Source of the DNA: Dactylorhiza incarnata
Lineage: Eukaryota > Streptophyta > Magnoliopsida > Asparagales > Orchidaceae
Assembly: GCA_033032865.1 (NCBI GenBank)
Contig: JAWHQI010000304.1
Span: 3,157,501-3,221,500 of the forward strand
Direction of reading: 5' to 3'
DNA: 64,000 nucleotides
The position numbers and the translations under genes are program-made. Below are positions 54,488 through 64,000 of the stretch, in pieces. The notes under the pieces are model-generated. The model made no database searches. It saw only the letters and a list, made by a program, of their open reading frames with translations, and was not told where the DNA came from. Position 1 is the first letter of the stretch. The number at the start of each line of letters is the position of its first letter.

Positions 54488-55280
54488 GTCGGTTCAGTGC
54501 CGGCCAAATCCACTAGTTAGTACTTAGTAGGCAGTTACAAGTGTTAGAATCTTCGGCAGGGTGATAGGTCACCGCTCCGTTTACAAGTACTTGAAAGAGA
54601 AAAAAAAAACAAAGTCTTTCTTGCCACTCGCAGAAGCAACTTCTAGAGTGGGGTTACTGGAACAGGCACTGTGGAGAGCGAAGACTACACTTGAGCGAGA
54701 GAGCGAGCAAAGTGAGCACTTGAGCAGAAGAGCAAGCAGAGTTCCAATACTTCGCCAAAAAACTTCAGAGCTCCCTCTTCTCTTCTTGGTTGATTGTGTT
54801 CAAATGAAAGCCTAGGGGTATTTTTATAATTCTTCTATGGAGCACCTTATAATTGTGCACTCTTGGAATTTAAAGTGACGAATGAGGTTGCACAATTTTA
54901 GTCACCTTGATCACCAATTTTCTGAAAATAATTTCGATGCCCCCGGGCAATCCGGGCTGGCTCGCCGGAGTTGGCGGCGGCGAGCGACGACGACAGGCGG
55001 CGGTGGGAGGTTGTGGCGCACAGTTCACGCGCGCTAGGAAAGCATGCGCCCGTTGGGAAAGCACGCACGCACTGGGAGCGCGCGCGCTACAGGTGCGGAT
55101 TGGGGCGCAACTCGCGCGCATGCGTGCCGGTCTTGTAAGCACATGCCCAGCGTGCGTGAAGCCTTTGCGGGCGAGCTCATCGAACATTTCGACCTTCGTT
55201 TGAAAAGCCAAACGAACTCAAAAGTATGCAAGGAAGAGTTTGCTGGACTCATCTCGGCAAGCCAGTGGAGGGTGTGTTTA
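54488..55280 (+). repeat. Right part of the older LTR-like sequence split by element A
   Basis: This continues from 2924 (joined text: cACGGGgtcggttcagtg). It contains a 'gccggccaaatccacta' motif and 'gttacaagtg', then GC-rich sequence from 54950 to 55160. No coding region is supported. The right boundary is uncertain and may be near 'tttattaca' (55277). Confidence 0.35.
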
Positions 55281-55880
55281 TTACACTATTTATATAATAT
55301 ATAAATAGTAAAATATATTATTAAGTGTATATAATTTATACAAGTTCATAAACTTCAAACAATTTGCAGTCACCCCAATGTTTGCCCTGTAGAAATAGTT
55401 GTTTAATGTCCAAAATCTCAGGTTCTAGCATTGTCAAGAAGTCACCAAAATAATAAAAAATTACAGGCCACATCCCCTACAACAATCATTTGATCAAACA
55501 GCTGCATGTGCTCAATGAAAACAAAAAAAAAAGGTCAACATTTATGTATGTATCACAAAGGAGAGCACAGGGTCAACCTCTCACCAAGTTAAATACTATT
55601 TATATAATAGAAATTAGAATACATGAATTTCAGCAGCAACCAATACATACATGACCTCCCAATTTAAAACAAAATACTAATTATTATAGCTTCCACTGGA
55701 AAGATGACAGAGAGAAGAAATAAAATTACTCTTTCTAGAAAATAAATACAATTGGCCTGAGAAATTTGATCATCTTTGAAGGGGCATATGTGACCAACAA
55801 AAAAAAATCCTATGGTAAATTCTCAGAGGAAGAAAACCAGCGAGGTATTAATGAGTTGGCTTATGTTGTTCATAGGAGGA
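55281..55880. other. AT-rich intergenic sequence
   Basis: I see no gene, only a short inverted repeat (ctatttatataatatataaatag, near 55287) and A-runs. Confidence 0.5.
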
Positions 55881-56215
55881 CTAGCTTTTGGGCACGATGA
55901 AAGCGACCGGCTGCTCCTCGTAGACCTTGATGTGGCACAGAGTGCCGCCGGCTTCGTCGGCGAAGGTTATCTTCTTCCTTCCCTTGTGAAGATCGCTTAC
56001 CGGAGAGGCCAATTTGTTCTCCTCTAATCTCTAAATTTTTTTTATTAAAAAAACAAGCTCAGATTAAAAATTCAAAGTGAAGAGGAGATAATTTGATTTT
56101 AAAGAAAAAAACTCACCATTATCTTACAGAAACGGGTGCAATCTTTTGTCATCATTGCTAACCACTTCTTTGTGGTTGCTTCGAGTTTTGAAGCATGCTT
56201 AGCAGCGATTCTGAT
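55881..56215 (-). pseudogene. Two 3'-terminal exons of an unidentified plant gene
   Basis: Exon 56215-56117 (33 codons) is preceded by a TTACAG acceptor and followed by a GTGAGT donor. Exon 56021-55881 (47 codons with TAG stop) follows an AG acceptor; both join in phase 0. The peptide includes HASKLEATTKKWLAMMTKDC and then RKKITFADEAGGTLCHIKVY. This alternation of a basic helix with an 'ITFADE-GG' motif looks like a conserved cellular protein rather than a transposon protein, but I cannot name it. No upstream exons were found within the window, so it may be a captured or stranded fragment. Codon use is GC-rich in the last exon, in contrast to its AT-rich surroundings. Confidence 0.55.
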
Positions 56216-56458
56216 CTGTAATAAACAAAAAGAATATGCTGTATGAGATGGGGCTGTGATTTTAATTCCAGGAACATTGAACAAAGGACTTTATCAATAA
56301 GGCTGAAAATCAATAAAAATGGGAAATTTTTTGCTCGGATCGAGCTCAAATCATAGTAAACAAGCTCGAATATGGATGGGATTGAGTCGATTTTATAACC
56401 AAGCTCAAGTATGGTCCGTATGGATGGGAATGAGTCAATCAACAATCTAAACTTTTAA
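56216..56458. other. AT-rich sequence between exon fragment and gag remnant
   Basis: It contains repeated short phrases (tcgagct/caagctcgaatatggatggg) but no gene. Confidence 0.4.
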
Positions 56459-56970
56459 CTATAACAAATTGGTTTTAAAAATGATATCGTCTAAGAAAAA
56501 GCTCAGATTCAAAGTCCTTAGACAGGTGTGAATGTGTGATTGCAATGCGTGCATGAAGTACTCGAGGTAATGTTCCACGGACAAGCACGGGACATGATGC
56601 ACTAACTCCACAAAATCGTTGATGTTAGCGCCTAATGGGTCGACTTGCTGAACGGCGCGAAGATGTTCAAAGTCATTTCCAAGGTGACGCTTGTCGTAGC
56701 GTAGAATGAGCTTCTCCTTGAGTATAGAACATGTCATGTGTAGCGTGGATGGGTGAGGCCAACGCATCAAATGAAGAGCGGGCCCTTTCATGTAAATCAT
56801 CGCGAGGGGAACCTTATTGGCTTTCAGAGTATGTTGTAACACAAATGATTGTTCTGCACGGGCAATCTACTTGAGCAGGTTGGCACCATCGAAAAAAGGC
56901 ATATCTATCCTCAATGATACCATGCACGGGGGAATTAGCGGCGTAGGTGCTCCCACGTAGGGATCGATCG
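56459..56970 (-). pseudogene. Ty3/gypsy gag remnant, unrelated to A-E
   Basis: On the minus strand a frame runs through IDMPFFDGANLLK, a stop where a tryptophan is usual, then IARAEQSFVLQ, YMKGPALHLMRW, LILRYDKRHLGND and FVELVHHVPCLSVEHYLEYF. This order (F-DG, W-RAE, L-G-A--W, F--L, L---P) is the retrotransposon gag core. It is interrupted by one stop and is not followed by pol, so it is a decayed fragment. Confidence 0.65.
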
Positions 56971-58584
56971 AGCTGGCAAGGCCCATCAGATCGACGGCCG
57001 TGGAATTAGTCGTCAGAGAATGTGTAGTTTTGTTGGCAGGAGGGTGGCCTTAGACGGCGGATTCAAAGGATGTCCTTAGGGCAGATTCCACCACAACCAT
57101 TTGGGAGGAGAGATTTGCAAAAAAACGCACCACCTCGTTGAGATGGTCCATCATGGCTCTTGTCAAGGGCATGCACCACCAAGTTCGTCAGTCGAGAGGG
57201 ATGCGTGTGGAACGACTACGGAAGGAAGGCCTTTGGGTCGGACAACAACAGAAGGAGTTGCACCTTGCGGCGCGTTGGACGGTGATCACGTGAAGGAGAG
57301 AGCAGGCTGAGGGAGGGAAAGGATCTCCAAATGGAAGTGTGGTGTTGTGTCGTTGTCTGGGGAGCGCCTGGAAGAGCCGGGCTGATGGAGGATTTGAATG
57401 GCCGATCAGGGCACTTTGTCGGTGGTTGGCGGATGAAGGGATGCATTTGGATCTGTCTAAGCATCATTGTTACACGTGCGGACGGACTCTGAGAAAGAAG
57501 ACGCGGCGTAGAGACGTGTCATGACGCGGATGGCGCGCGGCTGATTGAAGATGGAGACAAGCGGATGCGGCATAATCGAAAGGCGTGGTCAAAACAATCG
57601 TCTGAAATCGAGAATAGAGGGTTGGATTTAGGATTTCCCATGACCAAAGTTCACGTAGGGGAAAGAGGCTGGTTGGACCAAGTTTGTACGTGCCCAAAAT
57701 ATACTGTATTAATAAGAGAGATATAGTTGCAAAATATATTCACGTTCAAGCTCCCGAGGGCCGATTCCACCGAGAAGTCCTCTCCAAAACAGATCTCAAA
57801 TCAAGACTCCAAAGATATCTAATAAGACTTCACATCCCTCCGTATACTGAAGGGGAGGCAACTACTAATTATTATATTACCCTAAAACATCATAATATTG
57901 CTACACTAGTCGAGGATAGTCATACAATATGTATCATCAGCTCTAACAATTCATCATTTTGTCGTGTATCTGGAATGATCTTCTACGTATATCTTTATGT
58001 AGAAACACAATTTTGATCTTTGCACCATCTTCCTTCTCAACCTTGCTTTTCCATTTTTTAAAGCAATCAGAGGCATTAGATTTATTTACAGCAAACAACT
58101 TATAACTTGCGGGTAAAGTAGCCAACTAAATTAACCAGTGTTACAGATATCAGTCGACATGTAAGGAATATGGCCGACGTAATGTTTTTGCACCCAAAAC
58201 GCCACGTTTTTGATAAATTGTGCACGTAACCTTTTGAAAAAAAACGAGTGTTATATCGGCCTGTCCGATATATCGGCGCAGAAAACAGCGATATAACGCT
58301 TGTTTCGTTATTTAATTAAATATTTGGACCCCCTTCATCCTTTTGTCATTTCGACGCCAAACTATCTGAGCCCTTCTCATTCTTCGCGTGCCCTAGCATT
58401 CCGTTTGCAACTATTCTCTCTGGCGCCCTTCTCTGGCTCTTCTCACTGATTTCTAGAGCTTCTCTGCTTCTTCTCCCTGGTTTCTACAAATCTCTCGATT
58501 ATATACGACTTCTTCTGGTTCTTCTCCCCGACTCCCCCGTTTTAGTAAAAGCGCTGTAAAATTGGTTCTTCTCCCTCATTTCTA
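56971..58584. other. Unassigned sequence
   Basis: No convincing gene. The part 57000-57560 is GC-richer and could be the 5' leader of the gag remnant. A small inverted motif 'tatatcgg-cctgt-ccgatata' lies near 58255. From 58380 the sequence becomes pyrimidine-rich like a plant 5' leader. Confidence 0.4.
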
Positions 58585-59941
58585 CGGCTTCCTTTAGTTT
58601 CTGCGGTCGCACTCGACTACTCAAGTGGTTCTTCTCTGTCTCATCTCATCTCTAAGTTATTTTTAACAAAAAATGTAGGGCTTCCGGCTTCTTCTGATTT
58701 ATGAGTTTTGATACTATTTTCTGGTTCACTGGTTTCAAGTTTATCTATGATTGCATGTTAAGATGTTAATATGATGGAATTGTTATCTTCTCTAATCTCT
58801 AAAAAATATGAATTGCCTCTCGGCCCCTCTTCTCTTTGATGTTAACATATCTCTGAGCTCTTAAGGCGTGAGTTTTAACCCAAACCAGAGCTCTCGTCTA
58901 TTTGAGGCTTTGGGCTCTGGTTTTGATGTTTGGCGGTTCACTGGTTTATTTATAGAATTGTTATAAACCCTAAAAAACTGGAACAGTTTCTCCTGTCTCT
59001 CTCTCTCTCTCTCTCTCTTTGTTGTTATCTTGACTCTGAGCTCTTAAATCTTAACCCAAACCAGAGCTCTCATCTATTTGAGAGCTCTGGTTTTTACAAC
59101 CTCTCTTCTCTCTGTCGTGGTTCACTGGTTCCTATAGTCCAATCGGATAATCGCTGCAAATGAATCAATAAGCCTTATAGTTTTAGGGATTAAAATTATT
59201 GTTTTGATGTTTGACGGTTCACTGGTTCATAATTATGTTTATGATTATGATTACGGGTCACTGGAATGCATAGCAAAATTGATAGTCATGTGGTTTTAAA
59301 AATTAAAATTGAAATATCTCTATTGTGGTTCAGGATTATGTTTATCAATAAATTGTTTTATTTGTCAGTTCGACAACAATGATGATTTAAGATACCCCAA
59401 TGATAACCTAGTTATCCAACTTCATTTTGTAATCTATGATATATAACCATGGTGAATGATGAATGAAGATATTGAGTAGTTCCGTTCGATAAATAAAATG
59501 TTGGATGCTTAGTCTTGAATATAAATAGAATGTGGGATTGCTAATTCGAATCTTGGTCACTTGGTTGGTAGTTGAATATAAATAAAATGTTTGTTTCATT
59601 TAATATGAGCCTTAGATTTTCTACTTTGAAGGATAAAGTAATTGATAATGGTATATTGGTATAGTATTTGATGATGCAAAATGTTGTTAGATAAATAGAA
59701 TGTTGTATGAAAATTTTGAATGAACAAAGAAGATTTAACGATATAATAAAGTTTAGGAGTCTTTTTCCGATGTTGTCTTGTTTTTTCTAACAATCAAATA
59801 GAATGCGCACTTTCATAGAATGTTTGTTCCATTTTAAATAGTTTGTTTCATTTTAAATATATTTTTTCTAACAATCAAATGATTTTGGTTTTTTTTTCAT
59901 AGAATTAGAATGACTTCTTCTGCTAAATCAAATGACTTCTC
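58585..59941. repeat. Tandem duplication, copy 1 (period about 1.36 kb)
   Basis: Starts with tcatttctacggcttccttt and recurs from 59942 with scattered substitutions and small indels. It contains a (CT)n tract (58998-59019), repeated 'ggttcactggttt' phrases and 'accagagctctcatctatttgagagctctggt', a long inverted repeat. It has no coding content. Confidence 0.8.
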
Positions 59942-61265
59942 CCTCATTTCTACGGCTTCCTCTAGTTTCTGCGGTTGCACTCGACTACTCAAGTGGTTCT
60001 TCTCTGTCTCATCTCCTCTCTAAGCTATTTTTAATTAAAAAATTAGGGCTTCCGGTTTCTTATGATTTATGAGTTCTGATACTATTTTTTGGTTCACTGG
60101 TTTCAAATTTATCTATGCTTGCATGTTATGATGTTAATATGATGGAATTGCTATCTTCTCCAATCTCTAAAAAATTGGAATTGCATCTCGGCCCCTCTCT
60201 TCTCTTTGATGTTATCATATCTCTGAGCTCTTAAGGCATAAGTCTGAACCCAAACCAGATCTCTTGTCTATTTGAGGCTTTGGGGTCTGGTTTTGATGCA
60301 TGGTGGTTCACTGGTTTATTTATAGAATTGTTATAAACCCTAAAAAACTGGAATTGTCTCTCCTCTCTCTCTCTCTCTCTTTGTTGTTATCTTGTCTCTA
60401 AGCTCTTAAATCTTAACCCAAACCAGAGCTCTCATCTATTTGAGAGCTCTGGTTTTTACAACCTCTCTTCTCTCTGTCTTGGTTCACTGGTTCCTATAAT
60501 CCAATCGGATAATCGCTGCAAATGCATCAATAAGCCTTGTAGTTTTACGGATTAAAATTATTGTTTTGATGTTTGACGGTTCACTGGTTTAGTGGTTTAT
60601 TGTGCCTACAATGCATATCAAAATTGATAGTCATGTGGTTTTAAAAATTAAAATTGAAATATCTCTATTGTGGTTCATGATTATGTTTATCAATCAATTG
60701 TTTTATTTGTCGGTTCGATAACCTAAGATGATTTAAGACACCCCAATAGTAACCTAGTTATCCAACTTCATTTTGCAATCTATGATATATAACCATGGTG
60801 AATGATAATGATATTGAGTAGTTCCGTTCGATAAATAAAATGTTGGATGCTCAGTACTTGAATATAAGTAGAACGTTGGATTGCTAATTCGAATGTTGGT
60901 CACTTGGTTGGATAATTGAATATAAATAAAATGTTTGTTTCATTTAATATGAGCCTAGACTTTCTACTTTGAAGGATAAATTAATTGATAATGGTATATT
61001 GGTATAGTATTGATGATGCAAAATGTTGTTGGATAAATAGAATGTTGTATGAAAATTTTGAATGAACACAGAAAATTTAACGATATAATGAAGTTTAGGA
61101 GTCTTTTTCCGATGTTGTCTTGTTTTTTCTAACAATCAAATAGAATGCGCACTTTCATAGAATGTTTGTTCCATTTTCAAAAGTTTATTTCATTTTAAAT
61201 ATATTTTTTCTAACAATCAAATGATTTTGGTTTATTTTTTCATAGAATTAGAAAGACTTCTTCTG
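59942..61265. repeat. Tandem duplication, copy 2
   Basis: The second copy ends at 'gacttcttctgctaga', directly upstream of the hAT transposase remnant. It is about 5 percent different from copy 1 by eye and 30-40 bp shorter. Confidence 0.8.
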
Positions 61266-61346
61266 CTAGATCTAGTGAGATGCATCTTTCTGTGGTCGCT
61301 GGTGGTAGAGATCAATTCTGGGCATTTGGTGGGAAGTTGGAAGTGA

Positions 61347-63760
61347 ATGACACCAACTGAATCAAATGATGAATGGTGGAATTACTCGTTTCAAACATCA
61401 CTTGGCTGGTGGCAGGGTAATGTCAAGTCACGCCCTCAAGTTCCCGCGGAAGTGAAAGCGAAGGCTGAGTCGGCCCTCAACTCAAACTTGGAGAACAAGA
61501 GATTGAAGAATGTCAAGTTGCAAGCGAGCTTCAATGAGGTGGTGGTTGGAGAACAAGATGATAAAGTAGATGAATCTGTTACTCGCAGGAGTTTGCATTC
61601 AGGCGTAGGGTCCAATGGACCAATTTGTTCATATTGTTGCAGAGTCAAGGGAAACGATTCACAGCAGAGTATCATTGAGAGCAAGTACAAAAAAAAAGCT
61701 AGAGATGATGCGACATTGTACATTGTCAGATGAGCATATGAAAACAATATCTCGTTCAATGTCATATACAAGGCCTCTTTCCAGCAAATAACACATGTTA
61801 ATGGTTTATGTGAACCTGGAATGAAGGTTTCTACTCCTTATGAGATGACTGATGAGAGATAGTTTTTTGCAGATGGAGGTGGAGCGGACAAAGGAGATGT
61901 TGGGCACATTCAACCAGATTTGTAGATTGAATGAATGCACTATCATGATCGATGCATGAACTGATCGAAAGGGGAGAAGTGTAATGAACATCATGATACA
62001 CTGCAGCTCCAAAGTGGCATTTTGGCATTCAAAGAATGTCTCCTCCACACACAACGGGAAGTTCATCTTTGACTTCTTGGATAAGGCGATTGATAGCCCT
62101 AAGAGCTCGGGAGAGGGAAACATATTGCAAATTGTGACGAACAGTGCGAACAATAATATGGCTACATCAAAACTCATGGCTTTGAAGAGGCCAAATAAGT
62201 TTTGGACTAGTTGTGCAGCACATACAATAAATCATTTGTTGCAAGATATAACAAAGCTGAAACTGATACAAAGTAATATCTCCTTGAGCCGCCAACTTTA
62301 TGTCGTCATCTCTCTCGACAAGTTTAGAGAGTTGACGAAAGAAATGAACTCTCACAAATTTGTTCAACCAGGTATGACTAGATTCGCAACAACATTTCTA
62401 TTTTCAGAAAGTATCTTGAAGAAGAAGCAGTTGAGGGGTTTATTCACATCTGCAACGAAAGTTTGCAGGGGGAAAGCAGATAAATGTATTTATGTTGAAC
62501 TTTAATTTAGAATATTATTTAAAACTCACAAGTTTTGTTATTTTGCACGTGTTAGGCTGCAATGATAGTGTTAAGCTCAAGATTTTGGGCAAATGTGAAA
62601 CTGGTTGTTATATTCAAGAAGAGTCGACAGAGATACACCTTCCATGGGATGGTTATATAGGAACATAAAAAAGCTAGAGAGGAAGTTGTTCTCAATCACC
62701 AAAAGAACAAATATCTTTCTATATGGAAGTTGGTCGACAATAGATGAGAGAACAAGATAAGCAGCCCTCTACCCCTAGCAGGATATTATTTAAACCCATT
62801 ATTTTATTATTCCAACCGAGTGGATATTGAGGCCTGCGGAAAATTTATAAGTGGTTTTGTTGAGTGTCTCTCAAGAATATATAGGAAAGATCCTTCTACG
62901 TAAGATCACATTAGTGTTGAGCTTGATCTTTACCAATATCATTAAGAATTATTTAGTAAAGATATGATTAAGATACAACTACAAAGTACTAACTTAAATT
63001 TATGCATAATTAAATATTTTATAGATTAACCCAATAATATTAAATGATGCATCACTGAAATAATTTGTTATTTTATTTTTCCGCGGTGCATTGGTGGAGA
63101 CTTAACAGTGCTAACACACCTCATCTAAAAACTATGACAATGAAGATTTTGAGCCTGACTACTACATCCTCTAGCTGCGAGAAGAACTATAGCACTTTTG
63201 AGATGATATGCTTTAATTTAATCTAATAGAAATATCGTATTTACAATGTATGATTGTATATATTATTTATAATTTTATAATTTTTATAGATGCATTCTAA
63301 GAAAAGGAATGAATCGACCTTGCATCAAAAGATTGAACGATCTAGTTTTTGTAAAGTTCAATGCTTTGTTGAAGTCAAAATATTCCGACATCACAAGATT
63401 CTTTAACAACCAAGAGCTTAGAATCCAGGAAGGTACATGAGTGGATGGTGAATGTTGATGATGGCGAGGATGATAATGATGACGGTGATGATGAAGTCTT
63501 TCCTGAAGAATGGTTGACGTGGGCGCAACTTGGAGATATTGTCGACACCGAACTGGATGCAAGGAGGTCTTCTAGAATAATGAAGGGCAAAGAAATGGCC
63601 ATTAGTGAAAAACAAAAGGGAAAAGAAAAGTGTCTGAGAGGGATGAGGCGGATCATGAGTCGCCAGGTTCGTCGAATGATAATCGTATTCTATCTACAAT
63701 CCCGACTATTGATAATTATGAGAAAGATCAAGAATAAAGTATGTTTGAAATTTAATTTTT
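61347..63760 (+). pseudogene. hAT transposase fossil (DUF659 type)
   Basis: Pieces of a plant hAT transposase lie in order. A degraded BED-finger region is at 61347-61730 (RPQVPAEVKAKAESAL). The catalytic-core DUF659 block is at 61858-62505, with ECTIMIDA, a TGA where tryptophan is expected, TDRKGRSVMNIMIH, then NILQIVTNSANNNMATSKLM and FWTSCAAHTINHLLQDI. The C-terminal dimerisation region is at about 63085-63350 (WWRLNSANTPHL, SSSCEKNYSTFE, HSKKRN), followed by an acidic tail ending DARRSSRIMKG near 63590. Multiple stops and frameshifts and lost segments between 62510 and 63060 show it is long dead. Confidence 0.8.
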
Positions 63761-64000
63761 AAATTTTTTATGAGATAGAATATACATATAGTTGCAAACA
63801 TAATATTTATTCAGAAACATCAGCATCTTAAAATTGATATTTTTTATAATGTATGTTTATACAATGTTTTACTTATGGCGTTATACGGCTCTAATTTATG
63901 TAACATAAATATTTCATAGTAATTTGTAAAATTTAAAATATGTGATAAATTGTTAATATAACAGCATATATAAAATTAAAAAAGAGACTATTTGCATATA
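63761..64000. other. AT-rich sequence, nothing identified
   Basis: Low-complexity AT-rich sequence continues to the window end. The 3' terminal repeat of the hAT element was not found. Confidence 0.5.

Noticed and set aside
57943..58125. Minus-strand frame with FKKWKSKVEKEDGAKIKI, resembling a copia integrase piece
   Set aside because: The match is short and no neighbouring integrase, RT or RNase H motif is seen; too weak to annotate.
1..64000. tRNA, rRNA or other structural RNA genes
   Set aside because: No cloverleaf boxes or rRNA motifs were recognised on either strand.

Overview
The window is plant nuclear DNA, from an angiosperm whose lineage I cannot fix. It is made almost entirely of transposable elements. 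The plant assignment rests on a PIF/Harbinger pair of genes, Tat-type Ty3/gypsy retrotransposons with a second RNase H domain, antisense plant 'putative gypsy type transposon' (Transposase_28-like) genes, a hAT/DUF659 fossil and GT-AG introns. I see no rRNA, tRNA or complete cellular gene. The only likely host-gene trace is a pair of exons at 55881-56215 on the minus strand.

Layout. (1) 1-2722 is the 3' part of a PIF/Harbinger DNA transposon: a Myb/SANT-like ORF, a DDE transposase and a subterminal repeat region. (2) 2770-2924 and 54488-55280 look like two halves of an old retroelement LTR split by element A. (3) 2925-54482 is one Tat-like Ty3/gypsy element, A, with target duplication ACGGG at 2920-2924 and 54483-54487. 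It is swollen to 51.6 kb by four further insertions, each with its own 5-bp target duplication. B (9932-43237, minus orientation, GAGCA) is a relative of A lying inside A's 88-bp tandem array. C (15110-35695, CAACC) is a large retrotransposon derivative with three LTRs and two internal regions, lying inside B's 87-bp array. D (47006-51696, minus orientation, CCTCC) is a gag-only relative lying inside an antisense gene of A. E (53564-54243, CCTCT) is a solo LTR inside A's 3' LTR. Removing each insertion and one target copy restores the interrupted repeat unit, exon or LTR. The net sizes are about 12.9 kb for A and 12.7 kb for B. (4) 54500-64000 holds decayed sequence: the host exons, a gag remnant, a 1.36-kb tandem duplication and a hAT transposase fossil.

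Element plan shared by A and B: LTR, PBS, gag, protease, RT, RNase H, second RNase H, integrase, 87/88-bp tandem array, two antisense genes (aORF2 then aORF1), polypurine tract, LTR. Both antisense genes have introns and a TATA box at conserved spacing. Exon lengths agree well between A and B. B's gag-pol is nearly intact, with one nonsense codon and about two frameshifts, whereas A's is clearly dead. D keeps the same PBS and PPT and a Gag gene but has no pol, so it probably depended on A/B-like helpers. LTR divergence by eye (A about 2 percent, B about 1 percent, C near zero outside simple repeats) agrees with the nesting order.
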